Shown: positions 50,351 through 64,000 of the stretch, in pieces
Position numbering within the stretch: the first letter of the stretch is position 1
Layout: each line of letters opens with the position of its first letter
From: an uncultured Oscillospiraceae bacterium
Lineage (GTDB): Bacteria > Bacillota > Clostridia > Oscillospirales > Oscillospiraceae
DNA length: 64,000 nucleotides
NCBI GenBank assembly: GCA_934573855.1
Contig: CAKTMF010000001.1
Coordinates: 206,382-270,381, forward strand
Direction of reading: 5' to 3'
Made by a program: the position numbers and the translations under genes
The notes under the pieces: generated by a model
Databases searched by the model: none
Told to the model about the DNA's origin: nothing
What the model saw: only the letters and a program-made list of their open reading frames with translations

Positions 50351-50476
50351 ATGTCATTACCTCGATCCCGGCGGCGCGGAGACGGAACGTACTGTTTCAC
50401 GCCGCGCGTCCGTAATATGAAAAAAAGCGAAGGCAGCGAGCCTCCGCGAAAAACAGACGATTTAACAAAAAAGTTC

Positions 50477-50506
50477 TTGACTTTATATACACGGCAATGG
50501 TAAAAT
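50477..50506 (+). promoter_or_regulatory. Promoter of rpoBC
   Basis: TTGACT (50477-50482), 18-nt spacer, TAAAAT (50501-50506). It gives a ~145-nt leader containing an inverted repeat (GGGAGTGG / CACCCCACT, 50524-50552). The gene-free stretch 50351-50657 holds this promoter and leader only. Confidence 0.75.
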
Positions 50507-50657
50507 AACTTGCTATGTATGCGGGGGAGTGGAGCGATATCACCCCACTATCACTATGTACATTATATCAGCCTGACAACGCAAAATCAACGCCGCGTGC
50601 AAACAATTTGACAACGCATGCGGGCGTTCACAACTGTAAGATAAGGAGAGTGCGCAA

Positions 50658-53600
50658 ATGCCAAAGGATGTTCTCTACGGCAAGACCCTGAGAAAGAGCT
50701 TTGCCCGTACCCAGGAGATCGTGGAAATGCCCAACCTGCTGGAGATCCAGAAAAGCTCTTACAAGTGGTTCCTCGAGACCGGACTTCGCGAGGTCTTCAA
50801 GGACGTTGACTCCGTGACCGACTATTCGGGCAATCTGGAGCTGAGCTTTATCGACTACTCCATGAACGAGCAGCCGAAGTACTCTGAGGAGGAGTGCAAG
50901 GCCCGCGACGCAACATACGCGGCCCCGCTCAAGGTCAAGGTGCGCCTGCGCAACAAGGAGACCGAGGAGATCAAGGAGCAGGAGATATTCATGGGCGACT
51001 TCCCCCTGATGACTCCGGGCGGTACATTCGTCATCAACGGCGCCGAGCGCGTCATCGTCTCCCAGATCGTCCGTTCCCCCGGCGTGTATTTCGACAAGAC
51101 CACGGACAAGTCCATGATCAACGTCTACGCCTCCACCGTCATTCCTTATCATGGCGCGTGGCTCGAGTACGAGACCGACGCGAACGACGTTTTCTACGTC
51201 CGTATCGACAAGAACCGCAAGCTCCCCATCACATGGTTCCTCAAGGCCATGGGCCAGTACGACGAGAACCGTCCCGCCACCTGGCTCAGCTGCGTGAGCG
51301 ACCCCGCCGTGGGCGTCGTCACCAACGAGCGCCTCAAGGAGGTCTACGGCGAGGACGAGCGCATGGTCTCCACCCTTGACAAGGACACCACCTCCGGCCG
51401 CGACGAGTGCCTTATCGAGATATACCGCAAGCTCCGCCCGGGCGATCCCCCGACCGTGGAATCCGCCGAGACCCTGCTCGACGGCCTCTTCTACGACCGC
51501 CGCCGTTACGAGATATCCAACGTCGGCCGCTACAAGTTCAATAAGAAGCTCTCCCTCTTCCCCCGTATCGCGGGCTTCGAGCTGGCACGGCCCGTCGTCG
51601 ACCCCTTTACCGGCGAGATACTCTTCGAGGCCGGAAAAATACTCAGCCGCGACGACGCGAGGACCATTGCCGACGCCGGCGTCATCGACGTCTACCTCGT
51701 CGCCGACGGCAAGCAGGTGCGCGTGTTCTCCAACGGCATGGTCAACATCAGCCGCTACGCCTCCTTCACCAAGGAAGAGCTGGAGGAGCTTGGCATTAAG
51801 GAAAACGTCCGCGGTATCGTCATGAAGAGCCTGTGCGAGAAGTACGAGGGCGAGGCTCTCAAGAATGCCGTGCGCGAGAACATCGACGTCCTCATCCCCA
51901 AGCACATCGTCGCCGACGATATTTTTGCCTCCGTCAACTACCTCAACTGCCTTGCCCACGGCATAGGCGAGGCCGATGATATCGACCATCTGGGCAACCG
52001 CCGCGTCAGATGCGTGGGCGAGCTGCTGCAGAACCAGTTCCGTATCGGCTTCAGCCGTATGGAGCGCGTCATCCGCGAGCGCATGACGCTTCAGGATCTG
52101 GATATCGTCACCCCCCAAAGCCTTATCAACATCCGCCCCGTCACCGCGGCCATCAAGGAGTTCTTCGGCTCCTCCCCGCTGTCCCAGTTCATGGACCAGA
52201 CCAACCCTCTGGCAGAGCTGACGCACAAGCGCCGTATGTCCGCGCTCGGCCCCGGCGGTCTGTCAAGAGAGCGCGCGAGCTTCGACGTCCGCGACGTTCA
52301 CTACAGCCACTACGGCCGTCTCTGCCCCATAGAGACTCCCGAAGGCCCCAACATCGGCCTTATAAACTACATGGCGTCCTACGCGCGCGCCAATGAGTAC
52401 GGCTTCCTTGTCGCACCCTACCGCAAGGTCGAGAAGGGTACCTGCCGTCTCACCGATCAGGTGGACTATATGACCGCCGATCAGGAGGACCAGTTCGTCG
52501 TGGCGCAGGCCTCCGAGCCTGTGGATGAGAACGGCTGCCTCCTCAACAAGCGCGTCACCTGCCGTCACCGCAACGATACCGTCTCCGTCAACCGCGAGGA
52601 CGTCGACTATATCGACGTCAGCCCCAAGATGATGGTCTCCATCGCCACCGCAATGATACCCTTCCTTGAAAACGACGACGCGAACCGCGCACTGATGGGC
52701 GCGAACATGCAGCGTCAGGCTGTTCCCCTCATGGTCACTCAGGCGCCAATCGTCGCCACCGGTATCGAACACAAGTGCGCCGTCGACTCCGGCGTGTGCA
52801 TTCTGGCCGAGGGCAGCGGCATCGTCACCGCCGTTGACGCCAACAACATCACCGTCAGATACGACTCCGGCGAGAGCAAGACCTACAAGCTCATCAAGTT
52901 TGCCCGCTCCAACCAGGGTACCTGCATAAACCAGCGTCCCATCGTCTCCACCGGCGAGCGTGTTGAGGAAGGCGACGTCATGGCCGACGGCCCCAGCACC
53001 AGCCACGGCGAGATCGCGCTGGGCAAGAACATCCTTGTCGGCTACATGAACTGGGAAGGCTACAACTACGAGGACGCCGTCCTTCTCAACGAGCGCCTTG
53101 TCATGGAGGACGTATTCACCTCCCTGCACGTCGAGGAGTACGAGTGCGACGCGCGCGACACCAAGCTCGGACCCGAGGAGATCACCCGCGATATTCCGGG
53201 CGTCGGTGACGATGCGCTGAAATATCTTGACGAGCGCGGCATCATCATGGTCGGCGCAGAAGTCACCGCCGGCGACATTCTCGTCGGCAAGGTCACGCCC
53301 AAGGGCGAGACCGATCTCACCGCCGAGGAGCGTCTGCTCCGCGCCATATTCGGCGAAAAGGCGCGCGAGGTCCGCGACACCTCCCTCAAGGTCCCCCACG
53401 GCGAGAGCGGCATCATCGTCGACGTCAAGGTCTTTACCCGCGAGAACGGCGACGAGATGAACCCCGGCGTCAATGAGGTCGTCCGCGTCTACATCGCCCA
53501 GAAGAGAAAGATTTCCGTGGGCGACAAGATGGCCGGCCGCCACGGCAACAAGGGCGTCGTTTCCCGCATACTGCCCCGTGAGGATATGCCTTACCTGCCC

Positions 53601-54377
53601 GACGGCACTCCGCTGGACATCGTCCTCAATCCTCTGGGCGTTCCCTCCCGTATGAATATCGGCCAGATACTTGAGGTACATCTGGGCTACGCGGCTCAGG
53701 CGCTCGGCTGGAAGGTCGCAACGCCTATCTTTAACGGCGCGAACGAGACCACCATCCGCGAGACACTCAAGCTCGCCGGACTCCGCGAGGACGGCAAGAG
53801 CGCCATGTACGACGGCCGCACCGGCGAGAAGTTCGACAACGACGTCACCGTCGGCTGGGTCTACTTTCTCAAGCTCCACCATCTGGTCGACGACAAGATC
53901 CACGCCCGTTCCACCGGCCCCTACAGCCTTGTTACACAGCAGCCTCTTGGCGGCAAGGCACAGTTCGGCGGACAGCGCTTCGGCGAAATGGAGGTCTGGG
54001 CGCTGGAGGCGTACGGCGCGGCATATACCCTGCAGGAGATACTGACCGTCAAGTCCGACGACGTGACCGGCCGTGTCAAGACCTATGAAGCCATCGTCAA
54101 GGGCAACAACATCCCCGAGCCTGGCGTACCCGAATCCTTCAAGGTTCTCGTCAAGGAGCTTCAGTCCCTGTGCCTGAACGTCAATATCCTCGACAAGGAT
54201 GGCAACGAGATAGAACTCAAGGACGACGATGACGACGACTTCATCCCCGATATCAAGGATGAGATCTACCGTGCCGACGACGACGAGATCGAGGCCGAGG
54301 GCTTCTCCATCGAGAACATCCCCGAGGACGACGATTTCGGCGGCGCGGATTACAGTGATGATGAGGAGGATATGTAA
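50658..54377 (+). CDS. rpoB: DNA-directed RNA polymerase subunit beta
   Basis: 1239 residues with all conserved beta regions: the rifampicin pocket [20 protein letters not shown] and [18 protein letters not shown] (wild-type residues), the NIGLINYM region, [13 protein letters not shown] and the C-terminal [19 protein letters not shown]. It ends with a long acidic tail ([11 protein letters not shown] onward, about 60 residues) typical of clostridial RpoB. It starts with AAGGAG 8-9 nt upstream and is followed two nt later by rpoC. No rplJ/rplL lies upstream, unlike the usual cluster. Confidence 0.99.
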   Translation: MPKDVLYGKTLRKSFARTQEIVEMPNLLEIQKSSYKWFLETGLREVFKDVDSVTDYSGNLELSFIDYSMNEQPKYSEEECKARDATYAAPLKVKVRLRNKETEEIKEQEIFMGDFPLMTPGGTFVINGAERVIVSQIVRSPGVYFDKTTDKSMINVYASTVIPYHGAWLEYETDANDVFYVRIDKNRKLPITWFLKAMGQYDENRPATWLSCVSDPAVGVVTNERLKEVYGEDERMVSTLDKDTTSGRDECLIEIYRKLRPGDPPTVESAETLLDGLFYDRRRYEISNVGRYKFNKKLSLFPRIAGFELARPVVDPFTGEILFEAGKILSRDDARTIADAGVIDVYLVADGKQVRVFSNGMVNISRYASFTKEELEELGIKENVRGIVMKSLCEKYEGEALKNAVRENIDVLIPKHIVADDIFASVNYLNCLAHGIGEADDIDHLGNRRVRCVGELLQNQFRIGFSRMERVIRERMTLQDLDIVTPQSLINIRPVTAAIKEFFGSSPLSQFMDQTNPLAELTHKRRMSALGPGGLSRERASFDVRDVHYSHYGRLCPIETPEGPNIGLINYMASYARANEYGFLVAPYRKVEKGTCRLTDQVDYMTADQEDQFVVAQASEPVDENGCLLNKRVTCRHRNDTVSVNREDVDYIDVSPKMMVSIATAMIPFLENDDANRALMGANMQRQAVPLMVTQAPIVATGIEHKCAVDSGVCILAEGSGIVTAVDANNITVRYDSGESKTYKLIKFARSNQGTCINQRPIVSTGERVEEGDVMADGPSTSHGEIALGKNILVGYMNWEGYNYEDAVLLNERLVMEDVFTSLHVEEYECDARDTKLGPEEITRDIPGVGDDALKYLDERGIIMVGAEVTAGDILVGKVTPKGETDLTAEERLLRAIFGEKAREVRDTSLKVPHGESGIIVDVKVFTRENGDEMNPGVNEVVRVYIAQKRKISVGDKMAGRHGNKGVVSRILPREDMPYLPDGTPLDIVLNPLGVPSRMNIGQILEVHLGYAAQALGWKVATPIFNGANETTIRETLKLAGLREDGKSAMYDGRTGEKFDNDVTVGWVYFLKLHHLVDDKIHARSTGPYSLVTQQPLGGKAQFGGQRFGEMEVWALEAYGAAYTLQEILTVKSDDVTGRVKTYEAIVKGNNIPEPGVPESFKVLVKELQSLCLNVNILDKDGNEIELKDDDDDDFIPDIKDEIYRADDDEIEAEGFSIENIPEDDDFGGADYSDDEEDM

Positions 54378-54379
54378 TA

Positions 54380-58120
<3,741 letters not shown>

Positions 58121-58142
58121 CCCAAGGCAAACGAATAATGTC

Positions 58143-58175
58143 AAATCGGGAGCGTCCGAGCGGCGCTTCCGATTT
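58143..58175 (+). terminator. Terminator after rpoC
   Basis: AAATCGGGAGCG / CGCTTCCGATTT stem (one G-U) and 9-nt loop, then TTTTCG. It separates rpoBC from the rpsL unit. Confidence 0.75.
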
Positions 58176-58222
58176 TCGTCGAAAACCCTGAGAAGATTAA
58201 TAAATTTATTCAACAAAAATCC

Positions 58223-58251
58223 TTGACTAAATTTGTGTAATATGCTAAAAT
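58223..58251 (+). promoter_or_regulatory. Promoter of rpsL-rpsG-fusA-tuf
   Basis: TTGACT (58223-58228), 17-nt spacer, TAAAAT (58246-58251), almost the same boxes as the rpoB promoter. Confidence 0.8.
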
Positions 58252-58257
58252 TCCCAT

Positions 58258-58335
58258 CTGTGTGGCGTAGGTGCGCCCTTTTGCGCCACGCCACAGTGAG
58301 ATACGATAAAAAGGCTTGAAATATCAGGCTTTTTT
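58258..58335 (+). promoter_or_regulatory. rpsL leader with hairpin and attenuator-like terminator
   Basis: Right after the start site a strong hairpin forms (TGTGGCGT / ACGCCACA, 58261-58295, with inner GGTGC / GCGCC). A second stem, AAAAAG ... CTTTTTT (58308-58335), ends in six U upstream of the ribosome site. The order suggests attenuation or ribosomal-protein feedback; the effector is unknown. Confidence 0.55.
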
Positions 58336-58377
58336 ATAAATAATTTCAATTCATTTCCTGAGGAAAGGAGGAAAACA

Positions 58378-58803
58378 ATGCCCACTTTTAACCAGCTGGT
58401 GAGAAAAGGCAGAGAAAAGGTCACCTACAAGTCCGCTTCCCCCGCAATGCAGAAGGGTCTGAACACCCTGAAGAACAAGGAGACCGACCTGAGCTCCCCC
58501 CAGAAGAGAGGCGTCTGCACCGCAGTCCGTACCTCTACTCCTAAGAAGCCGAACTCCGCTCTGCGTAAGATCGCCCGTGTCCGTCTTACCAACGGCTACG
58601 AAGTCACCGCCTACATCCCCGGTATCGGCCACAACCTGCAGGAGCACTCCGTGGTCATGATCCGCGGCGGCCGTGTCAAGGACCTTCCTGGCGTTCGTTA
58701 CCACATTATCCGTGGTACTCTCGATGCACAGGGCGTCAACGGCCGTATGCAGGCCCGCTCCAAGTATGGCGCGAAGAGACCCAAAGCTGCAAAGAAGAAG
58801 TAA
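58378..58803 (+). CDS. rpsL: 30S ribosomal protein S12
   Basis: 141 residues; [15 protein letters not shown] and the streptomycin-region residues are wild type, followed by [29 protein letters not shown] lies upstream of the ATG. S12 sits at the decoding centre of the small subunit. Confidence 0.98.
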   Translation: MPTFNQLVRKGREKVTYKSASPAMQKGLNTLKNKETDLSSPQKRGVCTAVRTSTPKKPNSALRKIARVRLTNGYEVTAYIPGIGHNLQEHSVVMIRGGRVKDLPGVRYHIIRGTLDAQGVNGRMQARSKYGAKRPKAAKKK

Positions 58804-58930
58804 TTTCGCGATGCGGCAAATCTGCCCTGTCGTTTATCTATAAATATGTGGATAGACCTCGGGGCGCAACGGACACTGCAATGTGTTCGAGTACCTGTGA
58901 ATCCATTTTTTAATGAAGGAGGGAAGCAAC

Positions 58931-59401
58931 GTGCCCAGAAGAGGTAATGTTCCCAAAAGAGAAATTTTGCCTGATCCTATGTACAACAGCGTCCTGGTGA
59001 CCAAGCTCATCAACGGCGTTATGCTGGACGGCAAGAAGGGTGTTGCTCAGAAGGTCGTTTATGACGCTTTTGACATCATCAAGGAAAAGACCGGTAAGGA
59101 ACCCCTTGATGCGTTCACCGAAGCTATGAACAACATCATGCCCGCACTGGAGGTCAAGGCTCGCCGTGTCGGCGGCGCTACCTACCAGGTCCCTATCGAA
59201 GTCAGACCCGCCCGTCGTCAGACTCTGGCGCTCCGCTGGCTGGTAGGCTTTTCCCGCAAGCGCAGCGAAAAGACCATGAAGGAACGCCTTGCAGGCGAGA
59301 TCATGGATGCTTGCAACAACCTCGGCGCATCCGTCAGAAAGCGCGAGGATATGCACAAGAATGCCGAGGCCAACAAGGCTTTCGCGCATTTCAGATGGTA
59401 A
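58931..59401 (+). CDS. rpsG: 30S ribosomal protein S7
   Basis: 156 residues: [20 protein letters not shown] at the start and [17 protein letters not shown] in the middle. GTG start at 58931 with AAGGAGGG 7 nt upstream; an ATG at 58913 is inside the ribosome site. S7 nucleates assembly of the 30S head and binds the 3' domain of 16S rRNA. Confidence 0.97.
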   Translation: MPRRGNVPKREILPDPMYNSVLVTKLINGVMLDGKKGVAQKVVYDAFDIIKEKTGKEPLDAFTEAMNNIMPALEVKARRVGGATYQVPIEVRPARRQTLALRWLVGFSRKRSEKTMKERLAGEIMDACNNLGASVRKREDMHKNAEANKAFAHFRW

Positions 59402-59419
59402 TCCGCTCAGGAGTTTTAC

Positions 59420-61510
59420 ATGCCCAGAAAGTATTCACTTGAGAAAACGAGAAATATCGGTATCATGGCTCACATTGACGCCGGAAAGACTACGACGACA
59501 GAGCGTATTCTTTTCTACACCGGCGTGAATTACAAGCTCGGTGAGACCCATGAGGGTACCGCTACCATGGACTGGATGGAGCAGGAGCAGGAGAGGGGCA
59601 TAACCATCACCTCCGCCGCCACCACCTGTTTCTGGAACGGCACCCGCATAAACATCATCGACACGCCGGGTCATGTGGACTTTACCGCAGAGGTCGAGCG
59701 TTCGCTCAGAGTGCTTGACGGATGCGTTACTGTCCTGTGCGCCAAAGGCGGCGTTGAGCCTCAGTCCGAGACTGTTTGGAGACAGGCCGACCATTATCAT
59801 GTGCCGAGAATGATCTACATCAACAAGATGGACATCACCGGCGCGGATTTCTACCGTGTACTCGACATGGTACACGAGAGACTCAAATGCAACGCCGTCG
59901 CCATCCAGCTCCCCATCGGCGCTGAAGACAGCTTCGAGGGTATAATCGACCTCGTGGATATGAACGCCCGTATCTATTGCGACGACCTCGGCAAGGATAT
60001 GCGTATCGAGGAGATACCCGAGGATATGCTTGATTTGGCCGCTGAGTATCGCGATAAGTTGCTGGAAGCGGTTTCCGACTTTGACGACGAGATCATGGAA
60101 CTGTATCTCGGCGGAGAAGAGGTGCCTGCGGACATGATCCGCAGCGCGATAAGAAGAGCCACCTGCGCGGTGAAAATGGTCCCCGTGACCTGCGGCACTT
60201 CTTATAAGAATAAAGGCATACAGAAGCTTTTGGATGCGATAGTGGATTACATGCCTTCGCCGCTGGATGTTCCGGCGATAGAAGGAACGGATCCCAAGAC
60301 CGGCGAGACCAAGACCAGAGAGGCGGACGACAACGCCCCCTTCTCCGCTCTTGCCTTCAAGATCATGTCAGACCCTTATGTGGGCAAGCTCAGCTTCTTT
60401 AGAGTCTATTCCGGCTCTATCGAGACCGGCAAGTCCGTCATGAACTCCACCAAGGGCAAGCATGAACGTCTCGGCCGCATCCTGCAGATGCATGCAAATC
60501 ACAGAGAGGACATCGACCAGGTCTACACCGGTGATATCGTCGCCGCCGTGGGTCTCAAGAACACCACCACCGGCGATACTCTCTGCGACGACAAGGATCA
60601 GATAATCCTTGAATCCATGGAGTTCCCCGAACCCGTCATCCGTGTGGCCATCGAGCCAAAGACCAAGGCGGGACAGGAAAAAATGGCCATCGCTCTCCAA
60701 AAGCTGGCGGAGGAAGACCCCACCTTCAAGACCTATACGGACGAGGAGACGGGTCAGACCATAATCGCCGGCATGGGCGAGCTTCATCTTGAAATAATCG
60801 TGGACCGCCTCCTGCGGGAGTTTAAGGTCGAAGCCAATGTGGGCAAGCCTCAGGTCTCCTACAAGGAGACCGTGAAGAAGTCCGCCACGGTGGATACCCG
60901 TTACGTCCGTCAGACCGGCGGTAAGGGTCAGTTCGCTCATGTGAAGCTTATGATCGAGCCTAACGAGTCCGGCAAGGGCTATGAGTTCGTGAATAAGGTG
61001 ACCGGCGGCGCCATACCCAAGGAGTTTATCCCCTGCGTCGATCAGGGCATACAGGGAGCAATGCTCTCCGGTACCCTCGCCGGCTATCAGGTGGTCGATG
61101 TCAAGGCAACTCTCCTTGACGGCTCGTATCACGAGGTCGACTCATCCGAGCTGGCCTTCAAGATCTGCGGCAGCATGGCGTTCAAGGAAGCGTGTCAGAA
61201 GGCAAGCCCGACGCTGCTTGAGCCTATAATGAAGGTCGTTGTTACTACCCCTGAGGAGTACATGGGCGACGTTATGGGCGATATCAACTCGCGCCGCGGC
61301 CAGATCAACGGTTCCGACATCAGGAACGGCGCCGCCATTATCGAATGCTCGGTGCCTCTTTCCACGATGTTCGGCTACGCGACCGACCTGCGCAGCAAGA
61401 CTCAGGGCAGGGCGACATACAGTATGGAGCCCAGTCACTTCGTTGAGCTGCCCAAAAACCTGCAGGAGTCCCTTGTGAAGACTCACATGGGTTTCTTTGA
61501 TTTCAAATAA
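59420..61510 (+). CDS. fusA: Elongation factor G
   Basis: 696 residues. GTPase motifs AHIDAGKT, the switch [20 protein letters not shown] and NKMD are intact; domains II-V follow in normal order, with GGKGQFAHV in domain IV. It catalyses translocation on the ribosome. CAGGAG precedes the ATG by 7 nt. Nothing unusual is visible. Confidence 0.99.
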   Translation: MPRKYSLEKTRNIGIMAHIDAGKTTTTERILFYTGVNYKLGETHEGTATMDWMEQEQERGITITSAATTCFWNGTRINIIDTPGHVDFTAEVERSLRVLDGCVTVLCAKGGVEPQSETVWRQADHYHVPRMIYINKMDITGADFYRVLDMVHERLKCNAVAIQLPIGAEDSFEGIIDLVDMNARIYCDDLGKDMRIEEIPEDMLDLAAEYRDKLLEAVSDFDDEIMELYLGGEEVPADMIRSAIRRATCAVKMVPVTCGTSYKNKGIQKLLDAIVDYMPSPLDVPAIEGTDPKTGETKTREADDNAPFSALAFKIMSDPYVGKLSFFRVYSGSIETGKSVMNSTKGKHERLGRILQMHANHREDIDQVYTGDIVAAVGLKNTTTGDTLCDDKDQIILESMEFPEPVIRVAIEPKTKAGQEKMAIALQKLAEEDPTFKTYTDEETGQTIIAGMGELHLEIIVDRLLREFKVEANVGKPQVSYKETVKKSATVDTRYVRQTGGKGQFAHVKLMIEPNESGKGYEFVNKVTGGAIPKEFIPCVDQGIQGAMLSGTLAGYQVVDVKATLLDGSYHEVDSSELAFKICGSMAFKEACQKASPTLLEPIMKVVVTTPEEYMGDVMGDINSRRGQINGSDIRNGAAIIECSVPLSTMFGYATDLRSKTQGRATYSMEPSHFVELPKNLQESLVKTHMGFFDFK

Positions 61511-61536
61511 CAAAAATTCTTTAGGAGGATATTCTA

Positions 61537-62739
61537 ATGGCAAAACAGGCATTTGACAGATCTCTGCCCCATGTTAATATCGGCACCATCGGTCACATCG
61601 ACCACGGCAAGACCACTCTGACTGCCGCTATCACCAAGTACCTCGCTCTCAGCGGCAACGCCGAGTACACCGACTACTCTTCCATCGACAAGGCTCCCGA
61701 GGAGAGAGAACGCGGTATCACCATTAACACCGCACACGTTGAGTACAGAACCGCAAAGCGTCACTATGCTCACGTTGACTGCCCGGGCCACGCCGACTAT
61801 ATCAAGAACATGATCACCGGTGCTGCTCAGATGGACGGCGCTATCCTCGTTATCGCCGCTTCCGACGGCCCCATGGCTCAGACCCGTGAGCACCTCCTGC
61901 TCGCCCGTCAGGTCAACGTTCCTTCCGTTCTCGTTTTCCTGAACAAGTGCGATCAGGTCGACGACGAAGAGCTGCTTGAGCTCGTCGAGATGGAAGTTCG
62001 CGAGCTGCTCGACTTCTACGGCTTCCCTGGCGATGATACCCCCATCATCCGCGGCAGCGCTCTGAACGCCCTCGTTTCCGAGTCCACCGATCCCAACGCT
62101 CCCGAGTACGCCTGCATCAAGGAGCTCATGGACGCAGTCGACAGCTGGATCCCCACTCCCGACCGTAAGTCCGACATGCCCTTCCTTATGCCTATCGAGG
62201 ACGTCTTCACCATCTCCGGCCGCGGCACTGTTGTTACCGGTCGTGTTGAGCGTGGCCGCGTCAAGGTCGGCGACAAGGTCGAGATCGTTGGTCTGAAGGA
62301 CGAGAGCACTGAGACCACCGTTACCGGTACCGAGATGTTCCACAAGACCCTCGAGTACGCAGAGGCTGGCGACAACGTCGGCTGCCTGCTCCGCGGTATC
62401 GACAAGAAGGCTGTTGAGCGTGGTCAGGTTCTGGCTGCACCCAAGTCCATCCACCCCCACACCAAGTTCAAGGGTCAGGTCTACGTCCTGTCCAAGGAAG
62501 AGGGCGGCCGTCACACCCCGTTCTTCAACAACTACCGTCCCCAGTTCTACTTCCGTACCACCGACGTTACCGGCGTCATCTCTCTGCCCGAAGGCGTTGA
62601 GATGTGCATGCCCGGCGACAACGTCGACATGGACGTCGAGCTGATCACCCCCATCGCCATCGAGAACGGCCTCCGCTTCGCTATCCGTGAAGGCGGCCGT
62701 ACCGTCGGCTCCGGTGTTGTTATCGGCATCAACGAGTAA
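61537..62739 (+). CDS. tuf: Elongation factor Tu
   Basis: 400 residues: [13 protein letters not shown], switch-[21 protein letters not shown] and NKCDQVDD are the GTPase motifs; domains II and III follow ([22 protein letters not shown]). It delivers aminoacyl-tRNA to the ribosome. Strong AGGAGGA ribosome site; strong terminator downstream. Codon use is visibly biased, as expected for a highly expressed gene. Confidence 0.99.
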   Translation: MAKQAFDRSLPHVNIGTIGHIDHGKTTLTAAITKYLALSGNAEYTDYSSIDKAPEERERGITINTAHVEYRTAKRHYAHVDCPGHADYIKNMITGAAQMDGAILVIAASDGPMAQTREHLLLARQVNVPSVLVFLNKCDQVDDEELLELVEMEVRELLDFYGFPGDDTPIIRGSALNALVSESTDPNAPEYACIKELMDAVDSWIPTPDRKSDMPFLMPIEDVFTISGRGTVVTGRVERGRVKVGDKVEIVGLKDESTETTVTGTEMFHKTLEYAEAGDNVGCLLRGIDKKAVERGQVLAAPKSIHPHTKFKGQVYVLSKEEGGRHTPFFNNYRPQFYFRTTDVTGVISLPEGVEMCMPGDNVDMDVELITPIAIENGLRFAIREGGRTVGSGVVIGINE

Positions 62740-62750
62740 TTTTCCAATAA

Positions 62751-62783
62751 AAATAGTGCATCCCATCGGGATGCACTATTTTT
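62751..62783 (+). terminator. Terminator of tuf
   Basis: AAATAGTGCATCCC / GGGATGCACTATTT perfect 14-bp stem with an ATC loop, then a U-run. Confidence 0.93.
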
Positions 62784-62962
62784 TATTGATTTGATAGCGG
62801 AAAATCTTCTTATAAGCCCTCATAAATGTTTAAGACACCATGAGAAAATGGCTTAAAATCAAGGTTTTCCGCATATCATCATTTATCTTGCCGTATCTCC
62901 GTACAAGGTGGTTTTGTAAGACCGGGCATCATTTTAGCACCACAAAAATAAAGGAGGACGAC

Positions 62963-63322
62963 ATGAATAACGTACTTTTAGACAAGGGTATTATAACCCC
63001 GTCCGGCGAAATCAGCAAGGACAAAATCAACCTTGTCGCTGGAGCAATCACGCAGCCGTTCGCAGAAATGGTCTGGGTGACGACAGGCGGCGATATGGAA
63101 ACCATCAACCGCCTTACCGATGTTCTCGTTTCCATGAACACCCCCGCAGACCGGGGCAAGCTGTTCAAAATCATCAAAATGCTGTATGGGCTTATGGGCT
63201 TACCGTTTTCCGAGGAAGCCGAGCCGATGGACGCCGCCCCCGACGTATTGGAATACTTCATCTTTTCCTTTACGGCAGATTTTGGCGAAATCATCAAAGA
63301 CTATATCGCGGAAGCACAATAG
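62963..63322 (+). CDS. Hypothetical protein of a mobile element (119 aa)
   Basis: 119 residues beginning MNNVLLDKGIITPSGEISKD, mostly helical, acidic near the end. AAGGAGG lies 5 nt before the ATG; the longer frame from 62840 lacks a ribosome site. It directly precedes a terminator and the replication-initiator-like gene and shares that region's more mixed base composition. I believe it is part of an integrated conjugative-type element. Function unknown. Confidence 0.7.
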   Translation: MNNVLLDKGIITPSGEISKDKINLVAGAITQPFAEMVWVTTGGDMETINRLTDVLVSMNTPADRGKLFKIIKMLYGLMGLPFSEEAEPMDAAPDVLEYFIFSFTADFGEIIKDYIAEAQ

Positions 63323-63335
63323 AATACGCGCACAG

Positions 63336-63383
63336 GCGGCGTTTCTCACTCCCACACAGGGAGAACAGAAACGCCGCTTTTTT
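63336..63383 (+). terminator. Intrinsic terminator
   Basis: GCGGCGTTTCT / AGAAACGCCGC stem, then six U; 13 nt after the preceding stop. Confidence 0.82.
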
Positions 63384-63394
63384 CATGCCCCCAC

Positions 63395-63506
63395 GTTACG
63401 CAGTAGAGCAGGAAAAAGCCTTGCGGCAAGCGGCTTTTGGGGCGCAGCTTTGACGGGGTAAGGTGTTTATACCTTTTCCCTTAAAAACGCGCTTCTACTG
63501 CGTAAC
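63395..63506. repeat. Inverted repeat before the replication-initiator-like gene
   Basis: GTTACGCAGTAGA (63395-63407) and its exact inverted copy TCTACTGCGTAAC (63494-63506) enclose ~86 bp that contain two further hairpins (AAAAGCC / GGCTTTT and AAGGT / ACCTT). Such dense structure suggests an origin, transfer site or regulatory region of the mobile element. Confidence 0.55.
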
Positions 63507-63533
63507 AAAACCACAGCAAAGGAGTGATGAACA

Positions 63534-64000
63534 ATGGCAGTTTTCCGTGTGGAACGAAACCGCGGCTATACCGTAATGAGCAACCACCATCTACGCAACA
63601 GGGACTTGACCTTGAAAGCAAAGGGGCTGCTTTCGCAAATGCTGTCCCTGCCGGACAACTGGGACTATACCCTTGCGGGGCTGTCCCGCATCAACCGGGA
63701 GAAAATCGACGCGATACGCGAAGCGGTACGGGAGCTTGAAAAAGCCGGGTATATCGTCCGCAGCCGCGAACGCGACAAGAAAGGACGCTTGCGGGGCGCA
63801 GACTATATCATTTACGAGCAGCCGCAGCCACCTGTATTGGATTTACCTACATTGGAAAATCCAACATTGGATAATCCAACGTTGGAAAAACCTATGTTGG
63901 AAACCCCTACGTTGGAAAATCCAACGCAATTAAATAAAGATATATCAAGAACTGATTTATCAAAAAAAGAGAAATCAAATACGGATATATCAAATACCCA
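63534..64000 (+). CDS. Replication-initiator-like winged-helix protein (DUF6017-type), 5' part
   Basis: The frame starts at ATG 63534 (AAAGGAGTG upstream) and runs off the window, at least 155 residues. Residues 1-95 form a winged-helix domain (GYTVMSNHHLRNRDLTLKAK, then LAGLSRINREKIDAIREAVR) as in the replication-initiator or DUF6017 proteins of Firmicutes conjugative elements. Residues ~100-129 are six five-residue repeats (PTLEN type), followed by a polar Lys/Ser/Asp stretch. Role: probably initiation of replication of the element. The 3' part and partner genes lie outside the window. Confidence 0.72.
   Translation, partial: MAVFRVERNRGYTVMSNHHLRNRDLTLKAKGLLSQMLSLPDNWDYTLAGLSRINREKIDAIREAVRELEKAGYIVRSRERDKKGRLRGADYIIYEQPQPPVLDLPTLENPTLDNPTLEKPMLETPTLENPTQLNKDISRTDLSKKEKSNTDISNT
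63831..63920 (+). repeat. Six 15-bp iteron-like direct repeats inside the initiator gene
   Basis: Six units of exactly 15 bp, consensus CCWACRTTGGAAAAT, four of the junctions containing the palindrome CCAAC-RTTGG or a close variant. They encode PVLDL-PTLEN-PTLDN-PTLEK-PMLET-PTLEN. Immediately downstream (63926-64000) the DNA becomes very AT-rich. Confidence 0.8.

Noticed and set aside
63831..63920. Possible CRISPR array at the window end
   Set aside because: The units are contiguous 15-bp repeats without spacers and are in frame within a protein gene.

Overview
The window looks like the chromosome of a spore-forming, strictly anaerobic, GC-rich Clostridia member of the Oscillospiraceae/Ruminococcaceae type. 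Evidence is SpoIIP plus a SleB-type lipoprotein (sporulation), a PerR / reverse-rubrerythrin / rubredoxin oxidative-stress operon, sigma-A promoters and long GC-rich intrinsic terminators of Firmicutes style, and an rpoB-rpoC-rpsL-rpsG-fusA-tuf block. The species assignment is inference; no rRNA gene is present.

Layout. 1-5 kb: the end of an unknown surface-type gene, then two overlapping CobW-like metal GTPase genes, a membrane acyltransferase and a HAD phosphatase. 5-8.8 kb: amino-acid permease, NimA-like flavoprotein, and the perR operon with a Per/Fur box. 8.8-24.9 kb: housekeeping and small-molecule genes (spoIIP, sleB-like, rsmG, plsY, an RluA-type synthase, an RlmD-type methyltransferase, acetyltransferases, transporters, an S9 peptidase, a tandem pair of TrmH methyltransferases, a DapB-like amine dehydrogenase). 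24.9-27 kb: a MITE-like repeat, then a sodium:alanine/glycine symporter behind a glycine riboswitch. 27-35.3 kb: SipW-type signal peptidase, a GntR regulator divergent from a flavin / iron-sulfur reductase pair with a clear operator, and a three-gene VWA / leucine-rich-repeat / MoxR operon. 35.3-44 kb: tRNA-Ser with a duplicated 3' end, glycerate kinase, a YhhN protein, a flavin-reductase-like protein with a PCP_red-like tail, nagA, and the second copy of the MITE-like repeat. 44-50.4 kb: an accessory-looking region with a PQTGD-anchored surface protein, a divergent XRE/small-protein pair with three operator-like repeats, a 5'-truncated metal P-type ATPase, tRNA-Leu and a membrane glycosyltransferase. 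50.5-62.8 kb: rpoBC and the str genes, with separate promoters for rpoB and rpsL and a leader attenuator before rpsL. 62.8-64 kb: the edge of an integrated mobile element, with the first part of a winged-helix replication-initiator-like gene carrying iteron-like repeats inside its coding sequence.

Most interesting points: (1) two copies of a ~208-bp inverted-repeat element, each inserted at a transcription terminator whose stem sequence recurs on the far side; (2) a MoxR AAA+ / DUF2201-VWA / BspA-type LRR operon that may be an undescribed chaperone-like complex; (3) a candidate replication origin inside a replication gene (palindromic 15-bp iterons followed by an AT-rich tract); (4) a CobW GTPase fused to a YcgQ-like domain beside a His-rich CobW; (5) the operator-controlled redox pair of unknown substrate.
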